Of a DNA stretch of 64,000 nucleotides, positions 58,325-64,000 are shown in pieces. The position numbers were made by a program, and so were the translations under genes. Source of the stretch: Hemibagrus wyckioides (lineage: Eukaryota > Chordata > Actinopteri > Siluriformes > Bagridae); NCBI RefSeq assembly GCF_019097595.1, contig NC_080711.1:8582428-8646427 (forward strand), in the 5' to 3' direction. The stretch's first letter is position 1; each line of letters starts with the position of its first letter. The notes below the pieces were generated by a model. That model made no database searches and was not told the DNA's origin. It saw only the letters and a program-made list of their open reading frames with translations.

Positions 58325-61300
58325 ATGTTGGGCACAGTTGGCCGACAGCTGAAAAGCCACCCGGCTGTAAGTAGAGCTAAACTCGATTCGATATGTAGCA
58401 TTAGTTAGCAGTTTAAAGAGATTAATCAGCTATGCTCGCCATGCTAACCCCGGATTAGCTCGAAGGTAGCATGGTGACTGGCTCGCGAGATTATGTACGT
58501 CTTGAGTGGGCACATTTAGCGCTTTTAACATGATATTTTAAAAGAAACACGAAAGCAACTTTTGTTTATTTTTCGTTTTTATTAAGAAAAAAAAGTTTGA
58601 AGGATGTTTGAAGAAATGTTAAAGTTACGGGTCGCTCGTGTGTACTGCGCATGCGCAGAGAAGTTATATGAGAAAATAGTGATTAAATAGCACAGCTGTT
58701 TGGTTAAATCGTGTTATACAGTTTTGGGTATTGTCACGGGTTTAAGAATTAAAACTCAACCATTTTTTTGTTTAAAAAAAACTCTATAGACGTGTTGGCG
58801 ACACCGCTGGAAGCTAGCATTGCTAACTGTGAGGGCATAAAGGACATTCAGTGTGCAAGCCGAGGTCAAAAAGTGGCGCGTGCAGCTATCTTTAAATCAC
58901 ATCTGTCTGTCTTCCACCGTCCACGCCACACACACTTGGTGGGAGCAAGGACATCATCAGTCCTACTTCTTTACTTTCCGTGCACTGGTTTGTCCTGTAA
59001 CTTCTCTAACCTCGCACTAGGTCTCCCGTCTTCCTAGGGGAAAGCAGCTGACATGCAAAAGTCAGGAGAAATCAACATGTGACGTCAAAGGCGCGTTTGC
59101 TTGTTACCTAGCGACTCTGCTTAATACGCATCTTATCATGGTCATTAAACAGAGTTGCATGAAGAGAGAAGGAAAAGAATAGGTTTTGTCAGAAACGAAA
59201 ATGGATTAAAACGGTGGCGTGTTTGCTGTCGTGGTAGGAGAATTTAAAATGAGCACACGGGTTAGTAGACACCATGGTGATTAGTGAATTGGAGCACTGC
59301 TGATCAGTGATTGGTTGTTTGGATTAATGGCGATCAGTCGTTGGGAACAGTTTTTGATTGGCTGTCTTGAACATTGGCGATTATTTGTCTGGAAAAATGG
59401 CGGTCGGTGGCTTGGTCGTCGCGAACGCTGGCGGTCGGTGGCTTGGTCGTCGCGAACGCTGGCGGTCGGTGGCTTGGTCGTCGCGAACGCTGGCGGTCGG
59501 TTGTTGGGAATAATGGGGATCGCTGATTGTTTACTGGTAAAGATTGAACTTTGGCTCGTGCATCGTGTTCTGTTTCGTGTTCTGTATCGTGTGCTGTAGA
59601 GCTGTTTCGCGTGCAGGAGAGTCACTAAAAATCTGCTCAAAAAAGTTGCTAGATTTGTGGTTTTTTGACTTGACTTTTTAAATAAATTTACTGACGTGCT
59701 CTAAAAATAGTCAAATCTTGAAACAGTCATTAATTTGGCAATTAACTGTGAACAAACGTGCTGAAGCTCATAATGTTGCCTTGTTGGATTCTATTATAGA
59801 CTTTTTTTTTAGAAGAATAAACTTGACTCATTAATACTATTCTGGGATAAGGACTTATTCAAATCACATTAAAATGTTTTCCACCAAACGACGAGATCAA
59901 ATCCTGATGTACCCTGGAGAGTATGGCCTCTGGGCCTGGAAATTAAAGACACTCTGATACTTCAGACCTTGAAATAAATAAATAAATATATAATTTTTTA
60001 AATCAGATTTTTACAAAGTTTAGAGGGTAAAATTAAAGCAATGCAAACTTGTTTGCCTTTATTTGTTCACTTATTCTGCACACAGCCTCCCTAATGACAA
60101 TTACGCTTCATGTTTTCCCTTTTCTTAGTCCAGTTTAATGAGCTTAAAAAATGAGCAAGTTTGGCATAAACTGTTAAAGGTTCAGCCATCTCACTACTTA
60201 AAATAGTACGTAAATGGTTTGGTTTTACATGCTTGTGACTCTCGCAGTGAAAATTGGAAATTTATTACTGTAAATGGTTCTGAACTGCAGTGTGTTTCTC
60301 TTCCACATTTATCTTAACCAGAAGTAAAGATAAGAGTGAAAAGCTGCTTTCTTCATAAAGTGAAAAAGGAAATTGCGTATAAACACTCTGCTCTGACACG
60401 GACGTCATGGAACCTTTTACCAGCCTGTATCTGATTACAAACAAACATTTAGTTATTATAGTTCTATCTAAATTATTTAATTGTTTGTCTCTCTTGAAAT
60501 GACGTGTCACTCTTAAACAGCTTGATTAAAGTCTTTCTACACAGCATGATCTTTGTAGGAAGAGAGCCAAGGCAAGCTATTAAAATAAATAAAATCATTT
60601 GTCATTGTGTTGTAATAAATGTATGCTTTCTTAAATCCGGGCTGTAGTTTAAATGTGGGGGTGGGTGGGTGTGTTTCGGATAATCTCAGTACCTTTAAGG
60701 TCAAATCTAGATTATGGAAAGTAAAACTGCCACTGATGGTCATGACATTGGTGGCAATATTTCTCAGCATGTTTATCTGCTTTTTTGTTAAACTGTATAA
60801 AACTATGAGGGGTGGATTGCCAACTAAATGACTTCCTGCTTTCTTCCCTGTAGCTGATCCCCCTCCTCGTCTTCATCGGAGGCGGCTGTACGATGTCTCT
60901 GACTTACCTGGCAAGACTGGCTCTGCGTAACCCAGACGTCTGGTAAGATCAACAGCACCTCTGGCACAAATCTGCGTTTTATCAGCTTTTTATTTGTGGA
61001 TGCATTAAATGGCTGATATCTGTTAGCTCTAGGGAGCCCTTATAAAAGACAGCATAAAATAAAATAATAAAAAAAAAAGCTTTCCGCTAAAGGAATTAAC
61101 TTTCATGTTTGCTCTGTAAATCTACTCCTTGTTCCTCCATCCACAATTTTCTCCTTAAGGAGGACGCCAGTAAGAGGAACGTTTAAGAGTCAAAGCAAAA
61201 CGTTCATCTATCTCTGTAATGTTAATGAGCAATTTTACATGCTTCCTTTACTCTAATGACTTTGGACGGTTGTTAGATTGCATCGTTTTTCCTTGCGGTT

Positions 61301-62193
61301 AAAGGCATTAACGCTCCATCGAGCCTGTTTTTTTTTTTTTTTTTTTTGGAAGCATGCCCTCATTATTCATTCACCCATTCATTCACTCATTCATTCACTC
61401 ATTCACAGCTGGGACAAAGCAAACAACCCCGAACCCTGGAACAAACTGGCGCCCAACCAGCAGTACAAGGTAGGAAGATGGAGGCTTCGACTGATTCATA
61501 CCTTACATCCGACCTAAAAGCAGCACCTATGTGTTTGTTTACTTATTTAATTTTTCTATACATTTTACCTCAGATTTTGGATTAATGATGTCTGTTTCGT
61601 AATGCCTCAAAATATTGCTTTTAACAAAAAAACAAATCCAAATAGTGTTAGAAAGGTTAGTATCCTTAATCTGTGTGAAAATGAAATGTACATTACATTA
61701 AAGATCCGCTCGCATCTCGGAAGTTTTGCTGCTGAGCTAAGTAGATCATTACGCTTATGTAAACTGAAAGCAAAGATTGGGGGCTCCTGAACGTGTGTAA
61801 GCCTTGCACTGTTGCCATGTTGCCTAAGGGGATCAAATTAAGAGTTCTGGCAGGAGCGAATGACCGTATCAGAACCCAATCTCCAGCCTTAATGAGTTTA
61901 ATTCATTAAACCTTGCATTAGCTCATTTTATGCAAGCTCCGTTAGTAGTCACAAATCTAATCAAGCACTCGCCTTAATGTGAATTTGATACAGAGTTGAG
62001 TTAGACACTTAAAGAGCGTTCGAAGTTATTGAATTTTCCAAAGATCTCGTTAAGGCAGCCGCTTGTTTCTAAATTGGGAATTTAGAAATTCTTTTTTTTT
62101 TTTTTTTTAAATTTTCTGCTTGTTTTTGTTGCGCAGTTTTTCGCCGTGAACACGGACTACAGCAAGCTGAAGAAGGATCGGCCTGACTTCTAA
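58325..62193 (+). CDS. ndufa4: NDUFA4, cytochrome c oxidase-associated subunit
   Basis: Four coding exons: 58325-58366, 60854-60942, 61409-61469, 62137-62193 (TAA). They join in frame to 82 aa, the normal family length. The protein starts [20 protein letters not shown]. One membrane helix spans about residues 15-38 ([20 protein letters not shown]). The conserved matrix/intermembrane part follows ([20 protein letters not shown]), ending [12 protein letters not shown]. It is a small inner-mitochondrial-membrane protein once assigned to complex I and now placed with complex IV (COXFA4). Intron 1 carries a perfect NRF-1 motif, a CRE and a 31-bp minisatellite. The exon 3 acceptor sits at the end of an (ATTC)n array. 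The ATG lies in CTAAAATGTTG. Confidence 0.96.
58646..58657. promoter_or_regulatory. NRF-1 binding motif in ndufa4 intron 1
   Basis: TGCGCATGCGCA is a perfect palindromic match to the nuclear respiratory factor 1 consensus (YGCGCAYGCGCR), about 320 bases after the ndufa4 ATG. NRF-1 is known to drive nuclear genes of oxidative phosphorylation, so the placement fits. Confidence 0.6.
59080..59115. promoter_or_regulatory. CRE palindrome with adjacent X-box-like motif
   Basis: TGACGTCA at 59080-59087 is a full cAMP response element. GTTACCTAGCGAC at 59103-59115 resembles an RFX X-box with a mismatch in the second half. Both lie in ndufa4 intron 1, within a CpG-containing stretch. Confidence 0.4.
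59397..59505. repeat. 31-bp GC-rich minisatellite
   Basis: The unit GGCGGTCGGTGGCTTGGTCG + TCGCGAACGCT occurs three times almost perfectly, with a fourth degenerate unit. Upstream, 59281-59396 has degraded relatives (GATCAGTGATTGGTTG, GATCAGTCGTTGGG). In ndufa4 intron 1. Confidence 0.92.
61366..61408. repeat. (ATTC)n array forming the ndufa4 exon 3 acceptor
   Basis: Repeated ATTC/ACTC units run directly into the splice acceptor ATTCACAG ending at 61408; a long T tract lies just upstream (about 61329-61348). Confidence 0.9.
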
Positions 62194-62317
62194 ACCCATC
62201 CGACCTGGAGGAGCCTCCCCCTGCATACTGCTGGACCAAGGGCTTGAGAAAAATGACAAACAAGCAATCTGCCCATTTTCCCCCTCCAGCTTCTTCCAAC
62301 CCTACATGAGAAAATGG

Positions 62318-62408
62318 AATAAACCGCACAATGGTGTCTGTAGTCATTTGCTAAGACCTTTTTTATAAATTATTTGAACAAAATTTTCCTTGTCAGCAAC
62401 ACAATAAA
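62318..62408 (+). terminator. ndufa4 poly(A) signals
   Basis: AATAAA at 62318-62323 and 62403-62408, 125 and 210 bases after the stop. A short 3' UTR is usual for this gene. Confidence 0.75.
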
Positions 62409-62439
62409 GGAGGTTTTATCTCCCTTGTACAGAGAACAT

Positions 62440-63059
62440 GATGGCTCTGGGTTGTGCTTGTGTTTTTGTGAGAGCTTGTCGGTCTCAAGTCTTTAAAAGC
62501 ATCCTCAGTTCCTGAAGGCAGAAGTCAGAAAAGTCATCCCTCTTAACTAATTAGCTTCAGCGTTGTCATCCTGAATAGCTCCTGCCAGCATAACCTTTCA
62601 AAGAGAGCCAAGTAATGGCTGTCTTCCAGAAGACAGAATTGTACAGACAGACATTCCTGGAGTCCCTGCAGAAACTCTAATATTCTTAGCTCAGGGAGAA
62701 GAATTGGAGAAAAACCCTTCTCCTCCTCGCTCTCTTCCTGCTGTGGGATTGTGCTTTGGCATGTCCTGCCTGCTGGCTGTTTCTATAATTAAACTCTTGA
62801 ACCCTGTGCTTTGGATATTTCGTCCTGGTCTGATATCATTTTCGAATAAAGCCACTTGTCACTAAGGGAAGTGCTTGACTTGGCACTTTATTGTTAAATT
62901 TGTTGTGCTGCCCAGTTGCATACAGTATTTCTGCTACTGCCATCGTTGGGACTGCCACCTCAGTTCTGCATGCCCTGAAATGTACAATTGTATTAAGCTT
63001 AATGCTGGTGCACTGGGTTAGACATATTAGATAAATTTAATTTAGTATTTTTATTGATG
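62440..63059. other. 3' intergenic DNA
   Basis: No exon, RNA gene or clear repeat recognised in this stretch. Confidence 0.5.
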
Positions 63060-63255
63060 GTGTGCTTGTGCATTGGGTGGCTCAGCACAGGATCCACTGT
63101 TCGGTCCTGAGCGTGGGTTACTACCACTCTGACTCTGGCTTCTCCAGTTTTCTCCCACCTACCAAAATCCTGCTTTAGTTTGGCTGACATAAATTGGTCC
63201 TTGGTGTGAATGGACTAGTGTCGCATCCACACTGTATTCCCACCTTTGGCTCTTA
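63060..63255 (+). mobile_element. Degenerate L2-like LINE/SINE tail
   Basis: GGGTGGCTCAGCACAGGATC, TCTGGCTTCTCCAGTTTTCT, CCCACCTACCAAAATCCTGC and GTGTGAATGGACTAGTGTCG appear in the order seen in the L2-like repeat at 51100, but heavily mutated. Confidence 0.6.
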
Positions 63256-63859
63256 AGCTTGAAGATGTGTAAATGTGAATTCTAAGAAAAAAACACTGCT
63301 GGTCTAGTTGTGTGACTTTAGGATGGGGGGTCAAGCTGTGAAATCTCATCAGATATCTGATTAAATGCTGTGGTTGTGTTGTAGCACCTTTATCTGAGGT
63401 GAGTATGTAAAGTTAAAAATGTTTTATTGGAAACAAACCAAAAACAGACTGTGAACTAGCTTCATTCCAAGTAAGTTCATTGTAGCTCCAGAGGAATTGT
63501 ACTACTTTATTATTTAGTATGAGCTGTGGTGTTCGTCTTGACTTGACTGCTACCAAAAAGCTCTTGTAAACACAGCATTAATGTCCATGTCCATACACAG
63601 TCTGCCATGAATATTTATTTTATCTGTCCTGGAAGTGAATGTTCCTGAAATGAAAAGAATTATGCTGTTATACCTTATGATGATATAATATGGGGGAAAA
63701 ACACTTCCATGGACGGATGCAGCAAAGTAGGGCTTGTGCTAAATGCTGCAAACAGTGACAGCCAGCGAAAATCTCTTGAATAGGATTCTTCTAAATCCAT
63801 TAAGATTAATCAGCTTGTTCCTTTTGCTTATTTTTTTTCTAGAAAATTGTCAGCTAACC

Positions 63860-64000
63860 ATTTCAATTCAATTTAATTTCGTTTGTATAACATTTAACAG
63901 TGAGCATTGTCTCAAAGCCGCTTTACAGAAATATACAGATATAATAGAAATGATATTCATCCCAAATGGGCAGGATGGTGGCAAGGAAAAACCTCCCTGA
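63860..64000 (+). mobile_element. Common teleost interspersed repeat, cut by window end
   Basis: TTCAATTCAATTTAATTTCG, ATTGTCTCAAAGCCGCTTTA and GGTGGCAAGGAAAAACCTCC are hallmarks of a very abundant fish repeat. It runs off the right edge. Class not assigned. Confidence 0.7.

Overview
The window is vertebrate genomic DNA, almost certainly from a teleost fish. It holds five multi-exon genes with GT-AG introns, all on the + strand: tlcd3b (3' part only), rundc3a, fam117a, slc35b1 and ndufa4. Tc1/mariner-type transposon remnants, LINE/SINE tails and microsatellites typical of fish genomes are scattered between and within them. An ostariophysan (catfish- or cyprinid-like) fish is my guess, not something the sequence proves.

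Layout. 1-2561: last four coding exons of tlcd3b. 2562-9289: its 3' UTR, then intergenic DNA with two abutting Tc1 remnants and a diverged tandem duplication. 9290-27284: rundc3a (11 coding exons, 435 aa), with a 12-kb first intron. 27285-30368: intergenic DNA and the fam117a promoter. 30369-42629: fam117a (8 coding exons). 42630-45476: its long 3' UTR and the slc35b1 promoter. 45477-54311: slc35b1 (9 exons, 329 aa). 54312-58324: intergenic DNA with Tc1 debris. 58325-62193: ndufa4 (4 exons, 82 aa). 62194-64000: 3' flank with LINE-like and other interspersed repeats.

The main unusual item lies antisense inside rundc3a intron 1 (about 18.5-20.9 kb). There, two diverged paralogous loci on the minus strand encode small Ser/Thr/Gly/Lys/Arg-rich proteins made of 7-residue units (Gly at position 6, a 14-residue super-period). 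The two copies share start, stop and length, and differ largely at synonymous or conservative positions, so they look like real protein genes. I do not recognise the family. One locus has a good two-exon model with a TATA-like box. The other is followed, directly after its TAA stop and in the same frame, by an ATG and a second, more diverged heptad array.

The five + strand genes do not form a pathway: a TLC-domain ceramide-related membrane protein, a neuronal Rap2 effector, a poorly characterised FAM117 protein, the ER ATP/ADP exchanger and a cytochrome c oxidase subunit. Exon coordinates were read by eye from splice signals, reading frame and remembered family features; none was checked by computation or database search.
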